Source: Limimaricola sp027213785 (GTDB lineage: Bacteria; Pseudomonadota; Alphaproteobacteria; Rhodobacterales; Rhodobacteraceae). Taken from it: a stretch of 64,000 nt of DNA. The notes beneath the pieces were generated by a model. That model was not told where the DNA came from and did not search any database. It saw only the letters and a program-made list of their open reading frames with translations. Made by a program: the position numbers and the translations under genes. This document shows positions 43,492 to 52,489 of this stretch, piece after piece. The first letter of the stretch is position 1; each line of letters begins with the position of its first letter. Location: NCBI RefSeq assembly GCF_050847355.1, contig NZ_CP193755.1, positions 372,001 to 436,000 of the forward strand, in the 5' to 3' direction.

Positions 43492-44417
43492 ACGGCCCGG
43501 TCCCTCGTCATCGTCTTGTTCCCGGACCTCAGTAGCGCGGCGGCCACGCCGACGGCAATGGCTTGGGGATCTCTGCCCAGTGAGGTGTCACCGATCGGAC
43601 AGGCAATGCGGGAAATCAAGGCGTTGGAATGGCCCAGCGCCGCGAGACGCGACCGGAAGCGGGCCCATTTCGTGGCCGAGCCGATCAGCCCGCAGCTGGC
43701 GAAGCCGTGGTTCAGGGCGGCGTGGCACAGCGCGAGATCGAGGTCGTGGTCGCGGGTCAGGATCAGGTGATCGGCATCGCGCGGTGCGCGCGGCATCAGC
43801 GCCGGCGGCGTCGCGGCGGGGATCGCCGTGACGCCTTCGGGGATGGTGTCCGGAAAGCAGTCGGGCGCGAGATCGATCCAGGTGATCGCGCGACCGGGCA
43901 GGGGGGCCATGACCGAGACCACGGCACGGCCGACATGGCCGGCGCCCCAGACCCAGAGCGGCCGCGCATTGGGGAGGGCGGCCTCGATCAGCCAGTTCTC
44001 GACCAGCGCCGGTGCCGCACCGGGCCGCATCGTGTCACGTTTGCGCGCCACGGCCTCCGGCATCTCGTGCGCGGGGCCGAGCGGACGGGCGCGGGGCAGG
44101 CTGTCGGGCAGATCGCCCGCCTCGAAACGCTCCCACACCAGTGTCACGGCCCCGCCGCAGCACTGACGCAGCGCCGGGCCCAGCGGCAGGCGGCGCTGCG
44201 CAGTGGCGCGCCCCGCCGCCAGCATGTCGCGCGCCGATCGGATCGCCTCGTGTTCGAGCGCGCCGCCGCCGATGGTGCCGGACTGGCCCTCCTCCCAGAC
44301 CAGCATCGCGGTGCCGGCATCGCGCGGCGCCGAGCCCGCGGTCGCCGCGACCAGCACGCGCACCACCGGCCCGTGGGCGGCGATGGCGGCGGCCAGGCTG
44401 TCGCGGTCGAAGCTCAC
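43488..44417 (-). CDS. xdhC: Xanthine dehydrogenase accessory protein XdhC
   Basis: Maturation protein of 309 residues. XdhC binds the molybdenum cofactor, helps its sulfuration and inserts it into XdhB. Seen are the N-terminal XdhC/CoxI region with GSAPRDAGTAMLV and GTIGGGALEHEAI, QCCGGAV, and the Rossmann region LWVWGAGHVGRAVVSVMAPL near residue 165. The start is GTG, overlapping the xdhB stop (GTGA). Directly follows xdhB, as in Rhodobacter capsulatus. Confidence 0.92.
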   Translation of the reverse strand: MSFDRDSLAAAIAAHGPVVRVLVAATAGSAPRDAGTAMLVWEEGQSGTIGGGALEHEAIRSARDMLAAGRATAQRRLPLGPALRQCCGGAVTLVWERFEAGDLPDSLPRARPLGPAHEMPEAVARKRDTMRPGAAPALVENWLIEAALPNARPLWVWGAGHVGRAVVSVMAPLPGRAITWIDLAPDCFPDTIPEGVTAIPAATPPALMPRAPRDADHLILTRDHDLDLALCHAALNHGFASCGLIGSATKWARFRSRLAALGHSNALISRIACPIGDTSLGRDPQAIAVGVAAALLRSGNKTMTRDRAV

Positions 44418-46816
44418 CCCTTCGCCCTCCTGACGGCAGCGAGCACGCGCTCGGCCGTGGCGGGCGCGTCGAGGTTCGGATAGGCGGGACCGCAGGAAGA
44501 GGCCGCGTGGCTCAGCGCCAGAAAGGCTGAAATGCCGAGCATGAAGGGCGGCTCGCCCACCGCCTTGGAGCGGTAGATCGTCTGCGCCGGGTTCGGCGCG
44601 TCCCACAGATCCACGTGAAACAGGTCCGGCCGGTCCGAGCAGGCGGGAATCTTGTAGGTCGAGGGCGCGTGGGTCCGGAGTGCGCCCTTCTCGTCCCAGA
44701 CCAGCTCCTCGGTGGTGAGCCAGCCCGCGCCCTGCACGTAGCCGCCCTCGATCTGGCCACGGTCGAGCGCCGGGTTCAGCGAATGGCCCGCATCATGCAG
44801 GATGTCGGTCCGCAGGATGCGGTTTTCGCCGGTCAGCGTGTCAATCGCCACCTCGGTCACGGCGGCACCGTGCGCGAAGTAGAAGAAGGGCCGGCCCTGA
44901 CCCTTGATGCGGTCCCATTTCAGGTCCGGCGTCTTGTAGAAGCCGGTGGCCGAGAGGCTCACGCGCGCCTCGTAGGCGAGCTTGACCGCCTGCTCGAAGC
45001 TCAAGGTCTCGCCGCCGACATGCACTTGGTCATCGGCGAAGCGCACCTCGGAGGCACTGCACTGATGCAGCCCGGCGAGGAACTCGGCGATCCGGGTCCG
45101 GATCGTGTCGCAGGCGGCCTTCGCCGCCATGCCGTTCAGATCCGAGCCGGAGGAGGCGGCGGTGGCCGAGGTGTTGGGCACCTTATGGGTGTCGGTCGCG
45201 GTGATCCGCACCCGCTCGGGCGAGACGCCGAAGCGCGAAGCGGCGACCTGCGCCACCTTGCGGAACAGGCCCTGTCCCATCTCGGTGCCGCCATGGTTCA
45301 GGTGGATCGAACCATCCTGGTAGACATGCACCAGCGCGCCGGCCTGGTTGAGGTGCGTGAGCGTGAAGGAAATGCCGAACTTCACCGGCGAGAAGGCGAT
45401 GCCGCGCTTGAGGATCGGGTTCTCGGCGTTCCACTGCGCGATGGCCTCGCGGCGGGCCTTGTAGTCCGAGGTCTCCAGCAGCCGCTCGGTCATCTCGTGC
45501 AGGATGAAATCGGTGACCTCCATGCCGTAGGGCGTGGTGTTGCGACCCTTTTCCGGCGCGGCCTCTCCCGCAGGAAGCTGCGTCTGCGCGCCGCGCGAGG
45601 CGAGGTCTGTGTCGCCATCGGCAGGCAGGGCGGGCGCCGGGTCGTCGTGGTGCTGCGGCGCCTCGTTCAGCTCTGAGGCCGCGCGGTAGTAGTTGCGCTG
45701 CCGTACCTCGACCGGGTCGAGGCCCAGCTCATGCGCCACCTCGTCCATCACCCGCTCGATGCCGAGCACGCCCTGCGGTCCGCCGAAGCCGCGGAATGCG
45801 GTGGCGGATTGGTGGTTGGTCTTGAGCCGGTGCGAGGTGATCCGCACCGCGTCGAGCAGATAGGCGTTGTCGGCATGCAGCATCGCCCGGTCGGCCACCG
45901 GCAGCGACAGGTCGAGCGACCAGCCGCAGCGGGTGTAATGGGTGAAGTCGACGCCGAGCACCCGGCCGCTCTCGTCATACCCGACCTCGTAATCGACGCG
46001 GAAATCGTGCCGCTTGCCGGTGATGGTCATGTCGTCGTCGCGGTCGTAGCGCATCCGGCAGGCGCGGCCCGTTTTCTGCGCGACGATGGCGCAGGCCACG
46101 GCGAGCGCGTTGCCCTGGCTCTCCTTGCCGCCGAAGCCGCCGCCCATGCGTCGGCATTCGACCTTGACCGCCGACATCGGCAGGCCAAGCGCATCGGCCA
46201 CCTTGTGCTGGATCTCGGTCGGGTGCTGGGTCGAGGAGTGGATCGTGACCCCGTCCTCCTGCGGCTGCGCCATCGCGGCCATGCCTTCGAGGTAGAAGTG
46301 CTCCTGGCCGCCCATCTCGATCCGGCCCCTGAGCTTGCGCGGGGCGTTCGCGATGGCGGCCTCGGCGTCGCCCTTGGACCAGATGCGCGGCCCGTCCTCG
46401 AAGCGCGAATTGGCGGCGAGCGCTTGCTCGACGGTGAGGATGGGCTCCTCTTCCTCGTATTCCACCTCCGCCAGCCGCGCCGCCTTGCGCGCGGCGAGGT
46501 GGCTGTCGGCGGCGACGAGGAAGAGCTGTTGGCCGAGGTAATGCACCGCGCCGTCCGACAGCAGCGGCTCGTCATGGGCGCTGGGCGAGCAGTCGGCGGG
46601 CCGGTCGAGATCCTCGGCCGTCAGCACCATGGCGACACCGGGGGCGGCGCGCACGCGGTCGAGATTCATCGACACGATGCGCCCGCGCGCGATGCGCGAC
46701 AGGCCGAAGGCGAGGTGCAGCGCATGGGCGGGGGCGGGGATGTCGTCGATGTAGCGCGCCTGTCCGGTGACGTGCAGCACCGCGCTGTCATGGGGGAGGG
46801 GTTTGCCGACGCTCAT
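44414..46816 (-). CDS. xdhB: Xanthine dehydrogenase, molybdopterin-binding subunit
   Basis: Catalytic subunit of 800 residues oxidising hypoxanthine and xanthine to urate. Residues that define xanthine oxidoreductases are present: Glu232 in GGGFGGKES, Arg310 in ADRAMLHAD (same numbers as in the R. capsulatus enzyme), FRGFGGPQG at 341-349, and the catalytic glutamate in VGEPPFMLG at 755. The last corresponds to Glu730 of R. capsulatus, because of an insertion of about 25 mostly acidic/proline residues around 380-420. Aldehyde oxidases lack the first two. Coupled by ATGA to xdhA. Confidence 0.96.
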   Translation of the reverse strand: MSVGKPLPHDSAVLHVTGQARYIDDIPAPAHALHLAFGLSRIARGRIVSMNLDRVRAAPGVAMVLTAEDLDRPADCSPSAHDEPLLSDGAVHYLGQQLFLVAADSHLAARKAARLAEVEYEEEEPILTVEQALAANSRFEDGPRIWSKGDAEAAIANAPRKLRGRIEMGGQEHFYLEGMAAMAQPQEDGVTIHSSTQHPTEIQHKVADALGLPMSAVKVECRRMGGGFGGKESQGNALAVACAIVAQKTGRACRMRYDRDDDMTITGKRHDFRVDYEVGYDESGRVLGVDFTHYTRCGWSLDLSLPVADRAMLHADNAYLLDAVRITSHRLKTNHQSATAFRGFGGPQGVLGIERVMDEVAHELGLDPVEVRQRNYYRAASELNEAPQHHDDPAPALPADGDTDLASRGAQTQLPAGEAAPEKGRNTTPYGMEVTDFILHEMTERLLETSDYKARREAIAQWNAENPILKRGIAFSPVKFGISFTLTHLNQAGALVHVYQDGSIHLNHGGTEMGQGLFRKVAQVAASRFGVSPERVRITATDTHKVPNTSATAASSGSDLNGMAAKAACDTIRTRIAEFLAGLHQCSASEVRFADDQVHVGGETLSFEQAVKLAYEARVSLSATGFYKTPDLKWDRIKGQGRPFFYFAHGAAVTEVAIDTLTGENRILRTDILHDAGHSLNPALDRGQIEGGYVQGAGWLTTEELVWDEKGALRTHAPSTYKIPACSDRPDLFHVDLWDAPNPAQTIYRSKAVGEPPFMLGISAFLALSHAASSCGPAYPNLDAPATAERVLAAVRRAKG

Positions 46817-48297
46817 GCCCGCACCTCCAGAACGCTGGTTCGCTGGCCCGACACCTCGGCGAAGTAGCGCCGCGCGAGGCCCTGCGCCGCCTCCAGCCGA
46901 TACTGGGCCGAGGCACGCATGTCGGTGAGCGGGGTGAAGTCGTCGGCCAATGCGGGCAGCGCCGTCTCGACGCTTTCGATGTTCCAAGGCTTGCCGGTGA
47001 GCGCGGCCTCGAAGGCAGAGGCGCGCTTGGGCGTCGCGGCCATGCCGCCGAAGCCGGTACGGATCGCGGTGACCACCCCGTTCTCGACGCTCACGTCGAA
47101 TGCGGCACAGACGGCGGAAATGTCCTGGTCGAAACGCTTGGAGATCTTGTAGACGTGGAAGCTCTCGCGGGTCTCGGGCAGGCTCACCGCCTCGACGAAC
47201 TCGCCGGGTTGCCGGTCCTGCCTGCCGTAGTCGATGAAGAACGCCTCGAGCGGCAACTCGCGACGGTCGTCGCCGTGCCGTAGGTGGATCGTGGCGCCCA
47301 GCGCGATCAGTGCGGGGGCGTTGTCGCCGATGGGCGAGCCGTTGGCGAGGCTGCCGCCGATCGTGGCGGCGTTGCGCACCTGCACCGAGCCGTAGCGGCG
47401 CACCATCTCGGCATAGGAGGGGTAGGGCGCGGCGAGCGTTTCCATGACTCGCGTCATCGTCACACCCGCACCGAAGCGGATGCGGCCATCCTTGGTCTCG
47501 ATGCGCTTCAGATCCCCGCAACGGTTGAGAAAGGCCGTCTCCGGCAGGGCGCGCAGCCCCTTGGTGACCCACAGCCCGACATCGGTGGCGCCCGCGATCA
47601 GCGTCGCCTCGGGGTGGTCGAGATACCACGCTGCCAGTTCGTCGGCGCTCTCGGGCATGAAGCCCGGCGCTTCGGTCAGCGTCGCATCGCTGCCCCGGCC
47701 CGCCTCGGGCTCGTAGGGCGCATGACCGCCCGCCGGGCCGCTGGCAGCGTCGCCGCTCCGGGCGGCGTCGCCCGCGACCTGCGCGGTGGTGAGCGTCGCG
47801 AGCTTCTCGCGGTCGCTTTCGATCCACGCGGGTAGGGCGGTGCCTTCGGCGGCCTCGGCCGCGCGGATGATCGGCGCGTAGCCGGTGCAGCGACACAGAT
47901 TGCCCGCAAGCTGGTCGTCATGGTCGGTGCGGCCCTGCGCATGGGCCGCGGCCATCGCCATCACGAAGCCCGGCGTGCAAAAGCCGCATTGGCTGCCGTG
48001 ATGCTCGACCATCGCCTGCTGGACGGGATGCAGCGCACCGCCCTCGGCCAGCCCCTCGACCGTGCGCACGGCACGGCCCTGGAGTTGCGGCAGGAACAGG
48101 ATGCAGGCGTTGAGCGCGCGCAGGCCCCCCTCGGGGTCGGTGACGATCACCGTGCAGGCGCCGCAATCACCCTCGTTGCAGCCCTCCTTGGTGCCGGTCA
48201 GGCCCCGTTGTTCACGAAGGTAATCGAGCAGGCTGCGCGTCGGCGCCCCGCCTGCGCGTACCGTCTCTCCGTTGAGAAGAAACGCGATCTCGGTCAT
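46813..48297 (-). CDS. xdhA: Xanthine dehydrogenase, Fe-S/FAD subunit
   Basis: Electron-transfer subunit of 494 residues. Two 2Fe-2S clusters are bound by Cys40, 45, 48 and 65 (GCNEGDCGACTVI) and by Cys104, 107, 135 and 137 (CGFCTPG, NLCRCTGYAP). The FAD domain follows with LIAGATDVGLW and the pyrophosphate-contact AATIGGSLANGSPIGD, and a C-terminal CO_deh_flav_C domain. Electrons pass to NAD. First gene of the seven-gene purine unit. Confidence 0.96.
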   Translation of the reverse strand: MTEIAFLLNGETVRAGGAPTRSLLDYLREQRGLTGTKEGCNEGDCGACTVIVTDPEGGLRALNACILFLPQLQGRAVRTVEGLAEGGALHPVQQAMVEHHGSQCGFCTPGFVMAMAAAHAQGRTDHDDQLAGNLCRCTGYAPIIRAAEAAEGTALPAWIESDREKLATLTTAQVAGDAARSGDAASGPAGGHAPYEPEAGRGSDATLTEAPGFMPESADELAAWYLDHPEATLIAGATDVGLWVTKGLRALPETAFLNRCGDLKRIETKDGRIRFGAGVTMTRVMETLAAPYPSYAEMVRRYGSVQVRNAATIGGSLANGSPIGDNAPALIALGATIHLRHGDDRRELPLEAFFIDYGRQDRQPGEFVEAVSLPETRESFHVYKISKRFDQDISAVCAAFDVSVENGVVTAIRTGFGGMAATPKRASAFEAALTGKPWNIESVETALPALADDFTPLTDMRASAQYRLEAAQGLARRYFAEVSGQRTSVLEVRA

Positions 48298-48623
48298 CGC
48301 TAGATCCGCCGCCTTACCATGTGCCTTTGGGTGATCCTACCCGGTCGATGCGGCGTAGACCGGGACACCCTCATGTCGAACAACATGAAACCCGATGCGG
48401 GCCGCGCTTGGCAAGTGTCTCGTATCTGCCGTGGCGGAACGCGAGTCGAGGGGCGCGGGCTCGCCTGAAGGATGGGTCCGATGGAGGCCGTCCATGGATC
48501 GCCCGAGCCAAGCCGCCATCCTCGCCACGCACCATCTGCCCGATGCCATCGGCGGTGCCGCTGACGAGCCGATATCCATGGCTGCTCGTCACGGATCATC
48601 CGGGCTTGGAACGGAGCGCCAGC
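48298..48623. other. Leader/regulatory region of the xdh operon
   Basis: This 326-base stretch upstream of xdhA has no convincing gene. It contains two inverted repeats: a 7-bp stem CCCGGTC/GACCGGG (48340-48364, 11-base loop) and the TCATGT-N6-ACATGA dyad at 48371-48388. The operon promoter should lie here, but I cannot place it reliably. No known riboswitch pattern was recognised. Confidence 0.5.
48371..48388. promoter_or_regulatory. Possible operator of the xdh operon
   Basis: Perfect 6-bp dyad TCATGT-N6-ACATGA, 74-91 bases upstream of the xdhA ATG. The size fits a dimeric regulator. No regulator gene is adjacent, so the binding protein is unknown. Confidence 0.35.
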
Positions 48624-48845
48624 ATGGGCGAAGCAGTCGGCACGGTGCGCGATTTCGTGGCGACCTCCGGTGGCGAGATCGTGATGGCGCGGGTCGAAGC
48701 TCCGGACGGCGCGCGCCGCGCCGAATTTCTGGAGCTGATGGCGGTGGAGAGCGCAGGCGGCATGGCGATCCGGGCCACGCAGGCGGCCGCCGATCTCACT
48801 GGCTCGCGAAAGCTCGTGGATCTCGCATCACAACTTTCGGACTGA
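48624..48845 (+). CDS. Possible small protein, unknown
   Basis: Reading frame of 73 residues, beginning MGEAVGTVRDFVATSGGE and ending KLVDLASQLSD. It is soluble and mixed helix/strand in character, and looks more protein-like than the in-frame sequence before it. No clear ribosome binding site is present (AGCGCC precedes the ATG). It stands between the divergent xdhA and dnaE in the dnaE direction. It may be a real small gene or chance coding. Confidence 0.4.
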   Translation: MGEAVGTVRDFVATSGGEIVMARVEAPDGARRAEFLELMAVESAGGMAIRATQAAADLTGSRKLVDLASQLSD

Positions 48846-48904
48846 CCGGGGGGCAGGGGCGGCGCGCGCTTCCCGCGTCCGCCTCGTCGGGATAGAACTC
48901 CGGC

Positions 48905-51900
48905 ATGGCCAATCCCCGATTCATACATCTGCGCGTTCACACCGAGCACTCGTTGCTCGAAGGCGCGATCCCCGTGAAGAAGCTGCCGGGTCTCGCCGCC
49001 AAGGCCGAGATGCCCGCCGTGGCGATCACCGATACCAACAACATGTTCGCGGCGCTCGAATTCTCCGAGACGGCGGCGAAATCGGGGGTGCAGCCGATCG
49101 TCGGCTGCCAGGTCGACCTGTGTTACCTGCCGCCCGAGCCGGGCAAGCGCCCCGAGCTACCCGCGCCGATCGTTCTGCTGGCGCAGAGCGAGGCCGGCTA
49201 CATGAACCTGATGAAGTTGAACTCCTGTCTCTACCTCAAGAGCGACGGGCAGCTTCCGCAGGTCTCGATCGAGGAGATCGAGGCGCTGTCGGGCGGGCTG
49301 ATCTGCCTGACGGGCGGCCCCGATGGCCCGATCGGACGGCTCTTGCGGCAGGGCCAGAGACCCAAGGCCGAGGCGCTGATGGGGCGGCTCAAGGCGGCCT
49401 TTCCCGACCGGCTCTATGTCGAGCTGCAGCGCCATCCCGGCGAGGACGGCTTGCCCGAGGCCGAGAAGCTGTCGGAGCGCGGCCATGTCGAGATGGCCTA
49501 TGCGATGGACCTGCCGCTGGTCGCGACCAACGACGTGTATTTCCCGAAGCCGGAAATCTACGAGGCGCATGACGCGCTGATCTGCATCGCGCAGGGCGCC
49601 TATGTCGACCAGCAGGAGCCGCGCCGCAGGCTCACCGCGCAGCACTATTTCAAGAGCCCGCAGGAGATGGCAACGCTGTTCGCCGATCTGCCCGAGGCGC
49701 TGGAGAACACGGTCGAGATCGCGAGACGCTGCGCCTTCAAGACCTACAAGCGCGCGCCGATCCTGCCGAAATTCGCCGATGACGAGGTGGTTGAACTGCG
49801 GCGTCAGGCGCAGGAGGGGCTCAAGGCCCGTCTCGCCGTGATCCCGCATGCGGTGAGCGTCGAGGAATACGAGCAGCGGCTCGAATTCGAGCTGGGCATC
49901 ATCGAGGGGATGGGCTTCCCGGGCTACTTCCTGATCGTCGCCGACTTCATCAAGTGGGCCAAGGACCACGACATCCCCGTGGGGCCGGGACGGGGCTCGG
50001 GCGCGGGCTCTCTCGTGGCCTACGCGCTGACCATCACCGACCTCGACCCGCTGCGCTACTCGCTGCTGTTCGAACGCTTCCTCAACCCCGAGCGGGTCTC
50101 GATGCCCGACTTCGACATCGACTTCTGCATGGATCGCCGCGAGGAGGTGATCCGCTACGTGCAGGAGAAATACGGCCGCGAGAAGGTGGGCCAGATCATC
50201 ACCTTCGGCGCTCTGCTGTCGAAGGCCGCGGTGCGCGATGTGGGGCGGGTGCTGCAGATGCCCTATGGCCAGGTCGACCGGCTGTCGAAGATGATCCCGG
50301 TCGAGGGGGTCAAGCCGGTCTCGATCGAGAAGGCTTTGGCCGACGAGCCGCGGCTGCGGGAGGAGGCCAAGAACGAGGAGGTGGTGAACCGGCTGCTGAC
50401 CTATGCGCAGCAGGTCGAGGGGCTTTATCGCAACGCCTCGACCCACGCCGCCGGCGTGGTGATCGGCGACCGGCCGCTCGACGCGCTGGTGCCGCTCTAC
50501 CGCGATCCGCGCTCGGATATGCCCGCGACCCAGTTCAACATGAAATGGGTCGAGCAGGCGGGTCTGGTGAAGTTCGACTTCCTCGGTCTCAAGACGCTGA
50601 CGGTGATCCAGAACGCGATGGATCTGATCCTGAAATCGGGTCGGCCATTGCATGTGTCGGCCGATGGGGCCGAGCTTTACACCCCGCCCGAGGGGGCGGA
50701 GAACCAGATCAACCTGATCCCGCTCGACGACGAAAAGACCTACGAACTCTATTCGCGCGCCAAGACGGTGGCAGTGTTCCAGGTGGAATCCTCGGGCATG
50801 ATGGATGCGCTCAAGCGCATGAAGCCCACCTGCATCGAGGACATCGTGGCGCTGGTGGCGCTCTACCGCCCCGGCCCGATGGAGAACATCCCGGTCTACT
50901 GCGAGGTCAAGAACGGCCAGCGCGAGATCACCTCGATCCATCCCAGCATCGACTACATCCTCGCCGAGACGCAGGGCATCATCGTCTACCAGGAACAGGT
51001 GATGCAGATCGCGCAGGTCATGGCGGGCTACAGCCTTGGCGGCGCCGACCTCTTGCGCCGCGCCATGGGCAAGAAGATCGCCGAGGAGATGGCCAAGGAG
51101 CGCCCCAAATTCGTCGACGGGGCGATGAAGAACGGGGTCGACAAGAAGAAGGCGATGGAGGTGTTCGACCTTCTGGAGAAGTTCGCCAATTACGGCTTCA
51201 ACAAGTCCCACGCCGCCGCTTATGCCGTGGTCAGCTACCAGACGGCATGGCTCAAGGCGAACCACCCGGTCGAGTTCATGGCCGGTGTCATGAACTGCGA
51301 TATCCATCTCACCGACAAGCTCGCGATCTACTTCCAGGAAGTGCGCAAGGGGCTGTCGCTCGAATGGACCCCGCCCTGCGTGAACCGCTCGCAGGCGACC
51401 TTCGACGTGAAGGACGGCAAGCTGGTCTACGCGCTGGGCGCACTCAAGAACGTGGGCGTGGAGGCGATGCGGCTGATCGTCGAGGGCCGGGGCGAAAAGC
51501 AATTCGCCACGCTCTACGACCTCGCGCGCCGCGTCGATCTCAAGAAGGTGGGCAAACGACCATTGGAGATGCTGGCCCGAGCCGGGGCTTTCGACGCGCT
51601 CGACCGCAACCGGCGGCGGGTATTTTCCGGGCTCGACGCGCTGGTCGCCTATTCGGCCGCGATCCACGAACAGAAGGCCAGCGCGCAGGTCTCGCTCTTT
51701 GGCGAGGCGGGCGACGATCTGCCCGAGCCGCGGATGCCGCAGGTCACCGATTGGTTGCCTGCCGAGCGGCTGGCCGAAGAGTTCAAGGCCGTCGGCTTCT
51801 ACCTCTCGGGGCATCCGCTCGACGACTACCTTGCCCCCCTGAAGCGCAAGGGCGTGATGACGCTCGACGAAGTGCTTGAGCAGGCAGGCGCGCGCGGCGC

Positions 51901-52414
51901 CTTCGTCGGCAAGATGGCCGGTACCGTGGCGGGGCGGCAGGAGCGCAAATCGGCGCGCGGCAACCGCTTTGCCTTCGTGCAGCTCTCGGACCCGACGGGT
52001 CAGTTCGAGGTGACGATGTTCTCCGACACTCTGGAGGCGGCGCGCGAGCATCTGGAGACCGGCTCACAGGTGGTGGTGCAGGTCGAGGCGACGATGGAGA
52101 GCGACCAGCTCAAGCTTCTGGGCCGCTCGGTCGCGCCGATCGAGGGGGTGGTCGCGGATGCGGGTGGTTCGGGGCTGCGCGTGTTCCTCGAACAGCCCGA
52201 CGCGATCACCATGCTGGCCAATGTGCTGGAACGGGCCGGGCGCGAGGTGCCGAAGGGCCAGCGCATCGCGCGCGGGCCGATCAGCATCTGCCTGATGGGC
52301 GAGGGGCTGCCCGGCGAGGTCGAGATCGACTGCGGCGCCGACTGGCCGGTGACACCGCAGATCAAGGGCGCGCTTCGCTCGCTGCCGGGGGTGATCGAGG
52401 TCGAGGAGGTCTGA
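48905..52414 (+). CDS. dnaE: DNA polymerase III subunit alpha
   Basis: Replicative polymerase of 1169 residues. An N-terminal PHP domain (IHLRVHTEHSLLEGAIPVKK) lacks the full HxH metal pattern, as in E. coli. The polymerase core shows GPGRGSGAGSLVAYALTITD (about 360) and the catalytic aspartates PDFDIDFCMDRREEVIRYV (about 401). Helix-hairpin-helix and OB-fold regions follow; the C-terminal OB domain starts near AGTVAGRQERKSARGNRFA (about 1005). Length is normal for DnaE1. Confidence 0.97.
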   Translation: MANPRFIHLRVHTEHSLLEGAIPVKKLPGLAAKAEMPAVAITDTNNMFAALEFSETAAKSGVQPIVGCQVDLCYLPPEPGKRPELPAPIVLLAQSEAGYMNLMKLNSCLYLKSDGQLPQVSIEEIEALSGGLICLTGGPDGPIGRLLRQGQRPKAEALMGRLKAAFPDRLYVELQRHPGEDGLPEAEKLSERGHVEMAYAMDLPLVATNDVYFPKPEIYEAHDALICIAQGAYVDQQEPRRRLTAQHYFKSPQEMATLFADLPEALENTVEIARRCAFKTYKRAPILPKFADDEVVELRRQAQEGLKARLAVIPHAVSVEEYEQRLEFELGIIEGMGFPGYFLIVADFIKWAKDHDIPVGPGRGSGAGSLVAYALTITDLDPLRYSLLFERFLNPERVSMPDFDIDFCMDRREEVIRYVQEKYGREKVGQIITFGALLSKAAVRDVGRVLQMPYGQVDRLSKMIPVEGVKPVSIEKALADEPRLREEAKNEEVVNRLLTYAQQVEGLYRNASTHAAGVVIGDRPLDALVPLYRDPRSDMPATQFNMKWVEQAGLVKFDFLGLKTLTVIQNAMDLILKSGRPLHVSADGAELYTPPEGAENQINLIPLDDEKTYELYSRAKTVAVFQVESSGMMDALKRMKPTCIEDIVALVALYRPGPMENIPVYCEVKNGQREITSIHPSIDYILAETQGIIVYQEQVMQIAQVMAGYSLGGADLLRRAMGKKIAEEMAKERPKFVDGAMKNGVDKKKAMEVFDLLEKFANYGFNKSHAAAYAVVSYQTAWLKANHPVEFMAGVMNCDIHLTDKLAIYFQEVRKGLSLEWTPPCVNRSQATFDVKDGKLVYALGALKNVGVEAMRLIVEGRGEKQFATLYDLARRVDLKKVGKRPLEMLARAGAFDALDRNRRRVFSGLDALVAYSAAIHEQKASAQVSLFGEAGDDLPEPRMPQVTDWLPAERLAEEFKAVGFYLSGHPLDDYLAPLKRKGVMTLDEVLEQAGARGAFVGKMAGTVAGRQERKSARGNRFAFVQLSDPTGQFEVTMFSDTLEAAREHLETGSQVVVQVEATMESDQLKLLGRSVAPIEGVVADAGGSGLRVFLEQPDAITMLANVLERAGREVPKGQRIARGPISICLMGEGLPGEVEIDCGADWPVTPQIKGALRSLPGVIEVEEV

Positions 52415-52419
52415 GCGGG

Positions 52420-52448
52420 CTCCCGCCCGCGCGATGGACGCGGGGGAG
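52420..52448 (+). terminator. Hairpin after dnaE
   Basis: A GC-rich stem of two 5-bp parts (CTCCC/GGGAG and CCGCG/CGCGG, with a two-base bulge) starts 6 bases after the dnaE stop. There is no T-run, so terminator function is uncertain. Confidence 0.4.
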
Positions 52449-52489
52449 CAGCGCGCTAGAACCGGGCAAGGCCCAACCGGAGATCACCC

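Noticed and set aside
48610..48640. GGAAC-N16-CGAA before the small frame at 48624 as another EcfG promoter
   Set aside because: The -10 has CGAA instead of CGTT and overlaps the proposed start codon, so it does not fit.
49157..52051. Long open frame on the minus strand opposite dnaE (about 964 codons)
   Set aside because: Shadow of dnaE; same composition artefact and no domain.
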